Assembly (NCBI RefSeq): GCF_016598535.1
Contig: NZ_CP066779.1
Location: 6,105,053 to 6,169,052 of the forward strand
From: Rhodococcus sp. P-2
Lineage (GTDB): Bacteria; Actinomycetota; Actinomycetes; Mycobacteriales; Mycobacteriaceae
DNA length: 64,000 nt
Direction: 5' to 3'
A model generated the notes under the pieces. The model was not told the origin of the DNA and ran no database searches. It saw only the letters and a program-made list of their open reading frames with translations. This document shows positions 28,220 through 38,801 of the stretch, piece after piece; the stretch's first letter is position 1, and each line of letters starts with the position of its first letter. Position numbers and translations under genes: made by a program.

Positions 28220-29804
<1,585 letters not shown>

Positions 29805-29808
<4 letters not shown>

Positions 29809-30611
29809 GTCGTCTCCTGTGAGTTCGCAGTGGGAAGTTTGTCCAGTGGTGCCTCGGGCTGAACTTCGACGAGCACGATGTGTGCTCCTCGCGGCGCCGA
29901 CACGACGGCGACGATGGCATTGGCGATGTCCGAGGCGCGCAGAAAGTAACCGTGTCGGGCGAACCCCCACTTACTCCACGATTCCCCGACCGGTCCGATG
30001 ATCTCCGGCGTCGTGTCCATTCCCATGCCGGTCAGTGTCGGCCCGGGTCGCACGATCGACGCGCGAATGCCGGTTCCCTCGAGCTCCATTCGCATCTGGC
30101 GCCCCATTGCTTCGAGCCCGGCCTTGGCTGCGTCATAAGCACCCATGAGTGGACGCTGGCGCTCGGCACAATCCGAGCCGATCAGTACGAAGTCACCGCG
30201 CTGTCGTTGCCTCATACCTGGGAGTACGCGATGCGCCAATCGCTGCGCACCAACGAGGTGGACTTGGATCTGCCGTAGAAACGCCTCGGGATCCATCTCG
30301 TCCGCAGCCCCGAATTCGAGATCACCGGCCCCGGAGACGACGATTTCGGCGGGACCGTGCACTGCCTCTGCGGCCGAGACGAATCCGTCGACCGAATCAC
30401 CGTCCGTGACGTCGAGGAAGTGGGCGAACGCTTCACCACCATTGCTGCGGATCTTCTCGGCGATGGCTTCGCATTCGGTGACTCGACGCGCACCGAGCGC
30501 AACCGGATGCCCGAGTTCGGCCAAGGCATACGCGGTAGCAGTGCCGATTCCCGACGACGCACCACTGATCAGTGCCGGCCGGCGAACCGGATTGGGTTCG
30601 AAACGAGGCAT
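29805..30611 (-). CDS. Short-chain dehydrogenase/reductase next to CYP51 (Rv0765c-like)
   Basis: 268 residues from ATG at 30611. Rossmann motif ALISGASSGIGTATAYAL, cofactor residues GARRVTE favouring NADP(H), and catalytic Ser/Tyr/Lys region (LIGSDCAERQRPLMGAYDAAKAG). The stop overlaps the CYP51 start (ATGA) and the start overlaps the stop of the upstream P450. In M. tuberculosis an SDR (Rv0765c) occupies the same place. It could act on a sterol alcohol or ketone made by the P450s; this is inference. Confidence 0.9.
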
Positions 30612-31816
30612 CAGCGCACCTGCACTTTCACCGGCAGGGCCGCAAAGCCCCGGACGTTTGTCGAATGAACACGCTCGATTCCGGACTCGTCGACTTCGTA
30701 GTCGCTGACCCGACGCCCGAACTCCGCCAGGGCGATCTTGGCTTCGAGCTTGGCAAGGTGGGCACCCAGACAGAAGTGCACGCCACCACCGAAACTCGCG
30801 AGTTTTCCCGACGAACTCCGGCCGATCTGGAAGCTGTCGGCATCCTCGAAGACGTCGGCGTCTCGGTTGGCCGATCCGATCAGGAGCAGAACCTTCTCCC
30901 CCGCCGGAATGGTGCGCCCGTGGTACTCGAGGTCGACGACCGAAGTCCGAGCCACGATCTGGCTCGACGTGTCGTAGCGAAGAGTCTCTTCCACCCATTC
31001 CGAGGCTCGTTCGGGATCGTCGAGAACCGGTGTGATCTGCTCCCGATGGTGAGAACCCCAGTACAGCGCGTTTCCGAGAAGCTTGGTCGTGGTCTCGTTT
31101 CCGGCCACGACCATCAAAAACATGAATCCGAGGATCTCCTGGTCCGAGAGTTTGTCTCCGTCGATCTCGGCGTCGAGCAAGGCCGAGGTCAGGTCGTCCG
31201 TCCGCGATCGGCGCCGCTGCGCAATCATCTCCTTGTAGTAGCCCATCAAACTGATCGAAGCCTCCACCGCAGGTTGCGGCACGTCGAGAACACCTGCCTC
31301 TCGATGCACCACCAGATCCGCCTTGCGCCGCAGTTCGGCTCGGTCCGGTTCGGGGACACCCATGAGTTCGGAGATGACGTCCATCGGCAGCTTTCCCGCC
31401 ACCTCCGTAATCCAGTCGAACTCCCCCGCGCCCAGCGCAGGTACCAGATGTTGCTTCGTGAGTTCGAGTATCCGACCGTCGAGCTCCGCGACCCGCCGCG
31501 GTGTGAATCCGCGAGAAACCAACTGGCGCAACCGCATATGGCGGGGGTCGTCCATCGCGAGAAACGACATCACATAATGCGCGTGTGGACCGTAGGCTGC
31601 GGGGTCGAGCGATACCCCGTTTGCGCTCGAGAGACGCTTGTTGTCCTTGAATCCGTCGACCACGTCCGTATATCGCGACAACGCCCAAAAGCCCACGTCC
31701 GGATTGTGATACAGCGGTGATTCCTCGCGCAGACGCTTGTACGTCGGATACGGATCGTCGTGAAAGTGGTAGTCGTACGGATTGAAGACCACCGGATCGA
31801 TCAAAGCTTCTGTCAT
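30611..31816 (-). CDS. Cytochrome P450, CYP123-like
   Basis: 401 residues. I-helix FMFLMVVAGNETTTKLLGN, ExxR in WVEETLRYDTSSQ, haem motif FGGGVHFCLGAHLAKLE; N terminus DPVVFNPYDYHFHDDPYPTYKRLREESPLYHN. Length and place (upstream of SDR-CYP51-ferredoxin, downstream of a TetR gene) match M. tuberculosis CYP123 (Rv0766c); the family name is by synteny and similarity from memory. Its ATG overlaps the tetR stop (ATGA), so regulator and catabolic genes share a transcript. Substrate unknown. Confidence 0.87.
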   Translation of the reverse strand: MTEALIDPVVFNPYDYHFHDDPYPTYKRLREESPLYHNPDVGFWALSRYTDVVDGFKDNKRLSSANGVSLDPAAYGPHAHYVMSFLAMDDPRHMRLRQLVSRGFTPRRVAELDGRILELTKQHLVPALGAGEFDWITEVAGKLPMDVISELMGVPEPDRAELRRKADLVVHREAGVLDVPQPAVEASISLMGYYKEMIAQRRRSRTDDLTSALLDAEIDGDKLSDQEILGFMFLMVVAGNETTTKLLGNALYWGSHHREQITPVLDDPERASEWVEETLRYDTSSQIVARTSVVDLEYHGRTIPAGEKVLLLIGSANRDADVFEDADSFQIGRSSSGKLASFGGGVHFCLGAHLAKLEAKIALAEFGRRVSDYEVDESGIERVHSTNVRGFAALPVKVQVR

Positions 31817-32418
31817 GATTTCTCCAGGATCAGTAGAGCTGAGGCCTCGAGGCGTCCAGCGATTTGCGCGTAGGTTCCGTAGCCGATCCCTGCGCGCAGA
31901 AGCGCCCCGGCATACAGCATTTCGAGCGCTTCCAACACTTCAGGCTCGCCGTCAGGATCCAACGCCGAAGCAAGTCGTTGATGGATCTCGAGTCCGATCC
32001 GGCCGCGAAGATGTTCCACTTCCGGATCGGAGCCGAGCAGTGCATTGGTCACGGCAGCCGATACCTCCGGTTCGTCCGCGAGAAGCAGCGCGATATTTCG
32101 AAGTACAGAGAGCACGTGCGCGGTGCGATCCAACCCTGAGCCGTCAGGCGCCGACGAGTTCTGAAGTCTTCGCCAGAAGACCTCTGCGACCAGATGCTCC
32201 TTGGACGCGAAATACGTGTAGGCGGTCGCAGTTCCTACACCCGCTTCGGCCGCAACCGAACGGACAGTCAGTCCGGAAAACTCTTGTTCGCGTAGAACTT
32301 TCACTGTCGCTTCGGCAAGCCTGGCCACAGTTTCCGCTTGTTTGCCCGTGAGGCGCCTGCGAGTGGATTCGTAGACAATCGATCCCCCGCTACCTGAATC
32401 GCCCCGTTGGCTGGACAC
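31813..32418 (-). CDS. TetR family regulator heading the CYP51-Mce unit
   Basis: 201 residues from GTG at 32418. YESTRRRLTGKQAETVARLAEATVKVLREQEF, helix-turn-helix LTVRSVAAEAGVGTATAYTYF-like, then ASKEHLVAEVFWRRLQ; C-terminal domain GSDPEVEHLRGRIG and GALLRAGIGYGTYAQIA. It is a clear paralogue of the TetR gene at 13264 at the other end of the same gene run, and occupies the place of M. tuberculosis Rv0767c. Its start codon lies inside a copy of the shared palindrome (32411-32426), indicating autoregulation. It is translationally coupled to the P450 downstream. Confidence 0.92.
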   Translation of the reverse strand: MSSQRGDSGSGGSIVYESTRRRLTGKQAETVARLAEATVKVLREQEFSGLTVRSVAAEAGVGTATAYTYFASKEHLVAEVFWRRLQNSSAPDGSGLDRTAHVLSVLRNIALLLADEPEVSAAVTNALLGSDPEVEHLRGRIGLEIHQRLASALDPDGEPEVLEALEMLYAGALLRAGIGYGTYAQIAGRLEASALLILEKS

Positions 32419-32426
32419 GTGTCTGG
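32411..32426. promoter_or_regulatory. TetR operator copy B, over the tetR start codon
   Basis: CTGGACACGTGTCTGG matches CYRGACACRTGTCYRG. The GTG start of the TetR gene (32418-32416) falls inside it, exactly as in copy A. Repression here would control the whole downstream minus-strand unit. Confidence 0.72.
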
Positions 32427-32515
32427 ACGTTACTACAGCGGCCTGTCCAGGGCAACGAAATGGGGAAACTTCGAAAATTCACCACGAACAGGCAGGCGTG
32501 ACGCGAAAAGTTCTA

Positions 32516-33373
32516 CTACAGAACGATCTTCATTCCGGCACCAGCGTCCACGCGCAGTTGCTGGCCGGTGACGAATCGCGACTCGTCCGACGACAAGTAC
32601 ACGACCGCATGCGAGATGTCCGCGGGCTCGACCCACGGGGTCGGCATCGCCTGCATGAAGGGGAACGTCACTGCCGCATCCTCGACGGTCGGATTCTCGA
32701 GGTCGGGACGGAACGTCCGGTACATCGGCATGCTCTGCAACATGTCGGTGTTCACGTTGGTCGGATGGATCGCATTGACGCGAATGGAACTCGGCCCGAG
32801 GGTCAGTGCCAACGAACTGGTATAGGCCTGAATCAGCTTCTTGGCCAGGCCGTATCCGTCGCCGCCCGGACCCTGGAGCGCCTGCTGCCCGTTGAATCCG
32901 GTCTGCGGCACCAGACCGGCAACAGAGCCGATCGCGATGATCGAACCCCCTTCGCCGAGGTAGTCCATCGATGCATGCACTGTGTTGACGACACCGAGAA
33001 AGTTCACATCGAACGCGTCGACGAAACCGGCAGTCGACACGTGCTTGCCGAGCGGACAGATACCGGCGTTCGCCACGACGACATGCAATCCGCCTAACTG
33101 CCCTACTGCCTCGGCAAGTGCTGTTTCGAGACCGGCGCGATCACGGACGTCGACACGCGCTGTCACCACCTGCCGCCCGGCCTCTTTCACCAGTCGAGCC
33201 GTTTCCTCCAGATCGGCTGGACTGGCGAGCGGATATTCGTTGCTGGCGATGTCTGCGCACAGATCGAAGGCGATGACGTGCGCGCCCTCCTGTGCGAGAT
33301 GGACGGCATGACTGCGCCCCTGACCTCGAGCAGCACCGGTCACCAGCACCACTTTTCCGTCAACTCTGTTCAT
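32516..33373 (-). CDS. Mycofactocin-coupled-type SDR oxidoreductase
   Basis: 285 residues from ATG at 33373 (GAGAGG 6 bases upstream). The N terminus GKVVLVTGAARGQGRSHAVHLAQEGAHVIAFDLCADIASNEYPLASPADLEETARLV carries the long insert after the NAD site typical of mycofactocin-associated SDRs (carveol-dehydrogenase-like). Catalytic Tyr/Lys are in GDGYGLAKKLIQAY, and ESRFVTGQQLRVDAGAGMK is the family end. Such enzymes hold NAD tightly and pass electrons to mycofactocin. It would oxidise an alcohol, perhaps one made by the P450s. It is divergent from the ALDH gene, with a TetR operator between them. Confidence 0.88.
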   Translation of the reverse strand: MNRVDGKVVLVTGAARGQGRSHAVHLAQEGAHVIAFDLCADIASNEYPLASPADLEETARLVKEAGRQVVTARVDVRDRAGLETALAEAVGQLGGLHVVVANAGICPLGKHVSTAGFVDAFDVNFLGVVNTVHASMDYLGEGGSIIAIGSVAGLVPQTGFNGQQALQGPGGDGYGLAKKLIQAYTSSLALTLGPSSIRVNAIHPTNVNTDMLQSMPMYRTFRPDLENPTVEDAAVTFPFMQAMPTPWVEPADISHAVVYLSSDESRFVTGQQLRVDAGAGMKIVL

Positions 33374-33540
33374 TTCGACCTCTCTCCCGTGGATGTGAAG
33401 GCGTGGTTGTGAATGTGCGGTGAACCGTAGCGGCGCCACACCAGGCACGAATCGATTTTCACCGAAGTAGATCCAGAGACCCTCTCGAAATCTCTTATGC
33501 CCCAGAAACCATTGCCTCAACCACGAGTGTGAACTAGAGT

Positions 33541-33556
33541 CCAGACACATGTCCAG
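33541..33556. promoter_or_regulatory. TetR operator copy C in the SDR/ALDH divergent promoter
   Basis: CCAGACACATGTCCAG fits the shared palindrome. It lies 18 bp upstream of the aldehyde dehydrogenase ATG and 167 bp from the divergent SDR start, so it could control both operons. Confidence 0.7.
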
Positions 33557-33574
33557 AAAGAGAGGGTTTGCGTT

Positions 33575-35041
33575 ATGACGCTTCGACCCGCAGACAGTTC
33601 TGCACTTCTCGTCGACGGAAAGCTGGTTCCCGGATCCGGTGGAACCTTCGAAGTTTTCAACCCGGCCACCGAGGAACTGATCGGCCGCGCTGCCGAAGGG
33701 ACCGCCGCGGATATGGACGCGGCCATCGCCGCTGCGCGCCGTGCGTTCGACGACACCGAATGGGCACGCGATCACGGATTTCGCGCTCGCTGCCTACGCC
33801 AACTGTGCGACGCACTCCAGTCTCACATCGAGGAGCTGCGCGAGATCACCGTCGCCGAGGTGGGCGCACCCGTCATGCTGACGAGCGGTCCACAACTCGA
33901 AGGCCCGATCGAAGATCTTCGCTACTGGGCTGACCTGATCGAAACCTATTCCTGGGAACAAGATCTCGGGCACGCGTCACCGATGGGGATTCCGACTCAT
34001 CGCCGACTGCTCAAGGAAGCGGTCGGCGTCGTCGGCGCAATCACACCGTGGAACTTTCCGCACCAGATCAATTTCGCCAAACTCGGTCCTGCCCTCGCGG
34101 CCGGCAACACCATCGTTCTCAAACCCGCGCCGGACACGCCCTGGTGCGCCGCGCTGGTCGCCAAGGTCATTGCCGAAGAAACCGAGATCCCGGCCGGCGT
34201 CGTCAACGTGGTGACGTCGACGGATCACTCTCTCGGCGCCCAGCTGTGCAGCGATCCGCGCGTCGATCTCGTGTCCTTCACCGGTTCCACCGCCACCGGA
34301 CGCACGGTGATGGCCACGGCCGCGCAAACCCTCAAGAAGGTCTTCCTCGAACTCGGGGGCAAGTCCGCATTCATCGTCCTCGACGACGCGGACATCAAGG
34401 GCGCATGCTCGGTTGCCGCGTTCTCCGTCTGCGTTCATGCCGGTCAGGGATGCGCGCTCAGTACCAGACTTCTGGTGCCGCACGCTCGGTACGAAGATGC
34501 TCTGGCCGCGGCCTCCGCCGCGATGGCGGGTATCCGAGCCGGTGACCCCAGCGCGCGCGGAACGGTATGTGGTCCGGTCATCTCGGCGCGCCAGCGCGCC
34601 AGGGTGGAGAGCTACCTCTCCCTCGCGGTCGAAGAGGGCGGCACGATCGTGACGGGTGGTGGCCGTCCAGACGATCACGAGCGCGGTTTCTTCGTCGAGC
34701 CCACTCTCGTTGCCGGGCTGGACAACTCGTCTCGCGTAGCGCAGGAGGAGATTTTCGGTCCCGTTCTCGTGATCATTCCGTACGACAGCGACGACGACGC
34801 AATCCGAATTGCCAACGACTCCCCCTACGGCCTGTCCGGCTCGGTATGGGGCACCGATCCCGATCGCGTCGCGCACGTCGTTGCCGGTGTCAGAACCGGA
34901 ACGCTGAGCGTCAACGGCGGCGTCTGGTATTCGGCCGACGCACCGTTCGGCGGCTACAAGCAATCCGGGATCGGCCGCGAAATGGGCCTCGCGGGTTTCG
35001 AGGAATACCTCGAAACCAAGCTCGTCGCTTCACCTTCCTGA
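33575..35041 (+). CDS. NAD(P)-dependent aldehyde dehydrogenase (Rv0768/AldA-like)
   Basis: 488 residues. Family motifs are TPWNFPHQINFAKLGPALAAGNTIVLKPAP, SFTGSTATGR, ELGGKSAFIVLDDADI with the general-base Glu, CVHAGQGCALSTR with the catalytic Cys, and EEIFGPVLVIIPY. It oxidises aldehydes to acids, here plausibly the aldehyde from alcohol oxidation by the divergent SDR. First gene of the rightward operon ALDH-SDR-HIBADH-CMD-FAD. An AGAGAGG ribosome site precedes the start, and a TetR operator lies just upstream. In M. tuberculosis Rv0768 holds the same relative position. Confidence 0.93.
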   Translation: MTLRPADSSALLVDGKLVPGSGGTFEVFNPATEELIGRAAEGTAADMDAAIAAARRAFDDTEWARDHGFRARCLRQLCDALQSHIEELREITVAEVGAPVMLTSGPQLEGPIEDLRYWADLIETYSWEQDLGHASPMGIPTHRRLLKEAVGVVGAITPWNFPHQINFAKLGPALAAGNTIVLKPAPDTPWCAALVAKVIAEETEIPAGVVNVVTSTDHSLGAQLCSDPRVDLVSFTGSTATGRTVMATAAQTLKKVFLELGGKSAFIVLDDADIKGACSVAAFSVCVHAGQGCALSTRLLVPHARYEDALAAASAAMAGIRAGDPSARGTVCGPVISARQRARVESYLSLAVEEGGTIVTGGGRPDDHERGFFVEPTLVAGLDNSSRVAQEEIFGPVLVIIPYDSDDDAIRIANDSPYGLSGSVWGTDPDRVAHVVAGVRTGTLSVNGGVWYSADAPFGGYKQSGIGREMGLAGFEEYLETKLVASPS

Positions 35042-35088
35042 CATTCCACATCCTCACCACAGGATCATCACCACGAAAGTAGGTCGAC

Positions 35089-35838
35089 ATGGGACGTTTC
35101 GACGGTCGCACCGCGATAGTCACCGGAGCAGCGCAGGGTATCGGAGAGGCGTATGCCCGGGCTCTGGCCGCGGAGGGGGCCAACGTGGTGGTCGCCGACC
35201 TCAATTGCGAACTGGGCGAAGCTGTCGCCAAGCAGATCACCGCGGACGGAGGACGAGCGGTCTTCAAGGACGTCGACGTTGCCGACGGGGAGTCGACTGC
35301 GGCACTTGCCGACTTCACGATCGAGCACTTCGGCAGCATCGAGCATCTGGTGAACAACGCTGCCATCTACGGCGGAATGAAGATCGACTCGCTGTTGACC
35401 GTCGACTGGGACTACTACCGAAAGTTCATGAGCGTCAACATGGACGGCGCGTTGCACGTGTGCCGGGCGGTCGTACCTCACATGCGGGAGAAGGGTGGCT
35501 CGATCGTCAACCAATCCTCCACGGCGGCGTGGCTGTACTCGAACTACTACGGACTCGCCAAAGCCGGAGTCAACAGCCTGACTCAACAACTCGCGACCGA
35601 ACTCGGCTGGTCGAACATCCGGATCAACGCCATCGCTCCCGGTCCCATCGACACGGAGGCGACTCGAACCGTCACCCCCGGAAATATCGTCAAGGACATG
35701 GTCAAACGAATCCCGCTGCAGCGCATGGGTACGCCGGAGGATCTCGTCGGCATGTGCCTGTTCCTTCTCTCCGACGACGCAGGCTGGGTGACCGGGCAGA
35801 TCTTCAACGTCGACGGCGGCCAGGTGTACCGATCATGA
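35089..35838 (+). CDS. SDR family oxidoreductase (Rv0769-like)
   Basis: 249 residues. TGAAQGIGEAYARALA (nucleotide site), VVADLNCEL with Asp favouring NAD(H), LVNNAAIYGG, the catalytic SSTAAWLYSNYYGLAKAG with Tyr and Lys, and INAIAPGPIDTEATR. It lies 47 bp behind the ALDH gene, and its stop overlaps the next start (ATGA). A hydroxyacyl-CoA or steroid alcohol dehydrogenase role is possible; the substrate is not readable from sequence. Confidence 0.92.
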   Translation: MGRFDGRTAIVTGAAQGIGEAYARALAAEGANVVVADLNCELGEAVAKQITADGGRAVFKDVDVADGESTAALADFTIEHFGSIEHLVNNAAIYGGMKIDSLLTVDWDYYRKFMSVNMDGALHVCRAVVPHMREKGGSIVNQSSTAAWLYSNYYGLAKAGVNSLTQQLATELGWSNIRINAIAPGPIDTEATRTVTPGNIVKDMVKRIPLQRMGTPEDLVGMCLFLLSDDAGWVTGQIFNVDGGQVYRS

Positions 35839-36779
35839 CGGATTCGGCGCCCAAAGCCGGCCCTTCGAAACCCAGACTGGGGTACATCGGTTTGGGCAAC
35901 ATGGGTGCGCCCATGGCGACGCGCCTCCTGGACTGGCCGGGCGGACTGGTGGTGTGTGATGCCCGCGCAGAAGCCCTCGAGCCGTTCACCAGTGCGGGCG
36001 CGAGTGGAGCATCGACGCCCGCCGACGTTGCAGCGCAGGCGAGAATCATCTCCGTCACGGTGCTCGACGACGCGCAGGTGCGCGAGGTTGTAGGCGGGCC
36101 GCACGGCATCCTGTCGACCGCACAGCCAGGCACTGTCGTCGCAATTCACTCCACCATCTCGGACACCACGGCGGTGGAACTCGCTGGTATCTGTCGACAG
36201 CGTGGCGTTCTGCTGGTCGACGCACCGATCAGTGGCGGCGCCGGCGGCGCAGCGCAGGGAAGGCTGGCCGTGATGATCGGCGGCTCCGACGAGGCGTTCG
36301 AGGCCGTCCGCGAGCCCTTCGGATCCTGGGCCGAGCTGGTGGTTCACGCCGGTGACGTCGGCGCGGGAACGCGAATGAAGCTCGCACGCAACCTTCTTCA
36401 CTTCGTCTCGTTCACCGCCACGACCGAGGCCGCGCGACTCGCCGAAGCAGCAGGACTCGATCTCCGCACGCTCGGAAAGGTCGTCAGGCACACCGATGCG
36501 ATCACCGGCGGCGCGGGCGCGATCATGCTCCGCGACACCACCGCACCGGTCTCGGAGGACGACCCGTGGTTCTCGATACTGCGGCATGTTCGAAATCTCG
36601 GGGAGAAGGACCTGGCCTTGGCCATCGACCTCGGTGATCGGCTGGATCTCGACCTGCCGCTCGCGCACCTTGCGCTCGCCGGACTCGGTGCCGGTCTGGG
36701 CGTCGAGAATGACAGAGAAGACAGGCTCGCCGAGCCTTCACCGGCATCTACGGCGTCCACTACACGGGAGCACGCATGA
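35835..36779 (+). CDS. 3-Hydroxyisobutyrate dehydrogenase-like oxidoreductase (Rv0770-like)
   Basis: 314 residues from ATG at 35835, overlapping the SDR stop; the frame is open further up in the SDR gene, but that is a shadow. RLGYIGLGNMGAPMATRL is the NAD(P) site, DAPISGGAGGAAQGRLAVMIGG the substrate-binding signature, and GAGTRMKLARNLLHF carries the catalytic Lys. It is a beta-hydroxyacid dehydrogenase family member. The substrate is unknown: a short branched 3-hydroxy acid is the family norm, but position suggests a catabolic intermediate. It is coupled to the CMD gene by a 4-bp overlap. Confidence 0.92.
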   Translation: MTDSAPKAGPSKPRLGYIGLGNMGAPMATRLLDWPGGLVVCDARAEALEPFTSAGASGASTPADVAAQARIISVTVLDDAQVREVVGGPHGILSTAQPGTVVAIHSTISDTTAVELAGICRQRGVLLVDAPISGGAGGAAQGRLAVMIGGSDEAFEAVREPFGSWAELVVHAGDVGAGTRMKLARNLLHFVSFTATTEAARLAEAAGLDLRTLGKVVRHTDAITGGAGAIMLRDTTAPVSEDDPWFSILRHVRNLGEKDLALAIDLGDRLDLDLPLAHLALAGLGAGLGVENDREDRLAEPSPASTASTTREHA

Positions 36780-37237
36780 CCGAGACCACTCACACGACCG
36801 ACACCAATGGAACGGGCGGAAGCCGCGTCTCCGAGACCCGCGCTCGCGGCGTAGCGAAGATGAACGAGGTGTACGGCTGGGAACTCCCCGCCGACGTTCC
36901 CGGCGACTTCTTCGCCGTGACCGCCGATCACCTCTTCGCCGACATCTGGACGCGGCCGGGCCTGTCGGTGCGCGATCGGAGACTGCTGCTGATCGGTGCC
37001 ATCACAGCCCAGGGGCAGAGCGATGTGGCAAAGATCCAGATCAACGCTGCTCTTCACAACGAGGAGTTGACCGAGCAACAATTCGAGGAGGCCGCGATCT
37101 TCCTGTGCCACTACGTCGGCTGGCCCCTGGCGACCGGCCTCAACAATGCGCTGATCGCCGTGAAGGCCGACAGACGTAAAGCCGCGCGCGCCAAGGAGAA
37201 GGCCGCGGCCGATTCCGCGAAAACGGACACCGACTGA
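36776..37237 (+). CDS. Carboxymuconolactone decarboxylase family protein (Rv0771-like)
   Basis: 153 residues. CMD domain about residues 25-125: RDRRLLLIGAITAQGQSDVAKIQINAALHNEELTEQQFEEAAIFLCHYVGWPLATGLNNAL. It has a single Cys (in FLCHYVGWP) and no CxxC, so it is not an AhpD-type peroxidase. It could be a lactone decarboxylase or hydrolase-like enzyme. The last 25 residues are a Lys/Ala/Asp-rich tail. It overlaps the HIBADH-like gene and lies 87 bp before the FAD dehydrogenase. Confidence 0.9.
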   Translation: MTETTHTTDTNGTGGSRVSETRARGVAKMNEVYGWELPADVPGDFFAVTADHLFADIWTRPGLSVRDRRLLLIGAITAQGQSDVAKIQINAALHNEELTEQQFEEAAIFLCHYVGWPLATGLNNALIAVKADRRKAARAKEKAAADSAKTDTD

Positions 37238-37324
37238 CTTTCGGTCGAGATACTGCAATCAGGGCATCGATCACACCTACCGATTCCCCCACCAACCAAC
37301 CAGAAGAACGAAGGATCCGAATCC

Positions 37325-38791
37325 ATGGCCGAGGCCAGCTCAATCCGTCCGCAGTCCGCCGCAAGCATCGAGCAGTGGCACTTCGAGGCTGACGTCGTCG
37401 TCGCCGGCTACGGCATTGCCGGAGTGAGTGCTTCGATCGAGGCGGCGCGAGCGGGCGCCGACGTGTTGGTGCTCGAGCGCACGAGCGGCTGGGGCGGCGC
37501 TGCGGCGCTGGCAGGCGGATTCATCTATCTGGGTGGCGGAACCCCGCTCCAACAGGCACTCGGGTTCGAGGACTCCCCTGCCAACATGAAATCGTTCATG
37601 ATGGCCGCGCTCGGCCCCGGCGCCGACGAGGAGAAGATCACCGACTACTGCGAGGGCAGCGTCGAACACTACAACTGGCTCGTCGACAACGGCGTGCCGT
37701 TCAAGGAGAGTTTCTACGGCCAACCCGGGTGGGAAACGCCCTTCGACGACGGTCTCATGTATTCCGGCGGCGAGAACTCGGCACCGTTCAACACGATCGC
37801 GACACCGGCCCCTCGCGGACACGTTCCGCAGATGAGCGGCAAGCGTACCGGCGAGAAGGGCGGCGGCTTCATGTTGATGAAGCCGTTGATCGAGACGGCC
37901 GAAAGCCTCGGCGTACGAGCAGAATACGACATGCGAGTGCAGCGACTGGTCGTCGACGGCGATCGAGTAGTCGGCATCATCGCCAAGCAGTACGGCAAGG
38001 AAGTGGCGGTTCGAGCACGCACGGGTGTCGTGCTGGCGACGGGAAGCTTCGCCTACAACGAAGCGATGATCCAGTCGTACGCCCCACGGCTGATCGGGCG
38101 CCCCGGTGCGGCTATCGAAGAGCACGACGGCAAGGCGATCCAGATGGCCCAGGCTCTCGGGGCGGACCTCGCACACATGGACGCAACCGAGGTCGCATTC
38201 TTCGGCGACCCCCAGTTGATGATCCGCGGCATTCTCGTCAACGGACGCGGCCAGCGCTACGTCAACGAGGACACGTACCCGGGAAGAATCGGGCAGGAGA
38301 CGCTGTTGCGCAACGAGAATCAGGCCTACCTGATCATCGACGAAGCCTCCTACGAAGAGGGCTGCGCCGCCGACAGTTCCACACCGTTCTTCAGATTCCA
38401 GCCCAAGTGGGTGGCCGAGACCGTCGAGGAACTCGAATCCGACATGGGCCTGCCGGAAGGCACACTTCAGTCGACCGTCGAGGTCTACAACCGCCACGCC
38501 GCCCGTGGTGAAGACCCCGTGCTCGGCAAGAAGAAGGAGTGGGTCAAGCCGATCGGCTCACCCGTCGCTGCGCTCGACCTTCGCAACTTCACCGCAGGAT
38601 TCACGCTCGGCGGTCTGCGCACGTCGATCAACTCGGAGGTCATGCACGTCTCCGGCGAACCGATCCCGGGTCTGTTTGCCGCTGGACGCTGCACCGCCGG
38701 TGTCTGCGCCGGCGGGTATGCCTCCGGAACGTCCCTCGGTGACGGCAGCTTCTACGGGCGACGCGCCGGAATCAGCGCTGCCAAGGGCTGA
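37325..38791 (+). CDS. FAD-binding dehydrogenase (fumarate reductase/KstD superfamily)
   Basis: 488 residues. FAD site ADVVVAGYGIAGVSASIEAARAGADVLVLERTSGWGGAAALAGGFIYLGGG; ARTGVVLATGSFAYNEAM; ILVNGRGQRYVNEDTYPGRIGQ; FTLGGLRTSIN; and the C-terminal FAD block GLFAAGRCTAGVCAGGYASGTSLGDGSFYGRRAG. It belongs to the FAD_binding_2 family with KstD and fumarate reductases, and is more distant from the KstD at 11481. It may desaturate or reduce a ketosteroid or enoyl-type intermediate. Last gene of the rightward operon; it converges on the ArsR-GNAT gene 10 bp away. Confidence 0.88.
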   Translation: MAEASSIRPQSAASIEQWHFEADVVVAGYGIAGVSASIEAARAGADVLVLERTSGWGGAAALAGGFIYLGGGTPLQQALGFEDSPANMKSFMMAALGPGADEEKITDYCEGSVEHYNWLVDNGVPFKESFYGQPGWETPFDDGLMYSGGENSAPFNTIATPAPRGHVPQMSGKRTGEKGGGFMLMKPLIETAESLGVRAEYDMRVQRLVVDGDRVVGIIAKQYGKEVAVRARTGVVLATGSFAYNEAMIQSYAPRLIGRPGAAIEEHDGKAIQMAQALGADLAHMDATEVAFFGDPQLMIRGILVNGRGQRYVNEDTYPGRIGQETLLRNENQAYLIIDEASYEEGCAADSSTPFFRFQPKWVAETVEELESDMGLPEGTLQSTVEVYNRHAARGEDPVLGKKKEWVKPIGSPVAALDLRNFTAGFTLGGLRTSINSEVMHVSGEPIPGLFAAGRCTAGVCAGGYASGTSLGDGSFYGRRAGISAAKG

Positions 38792-38801
38792 GCGTCTCTT
38801 C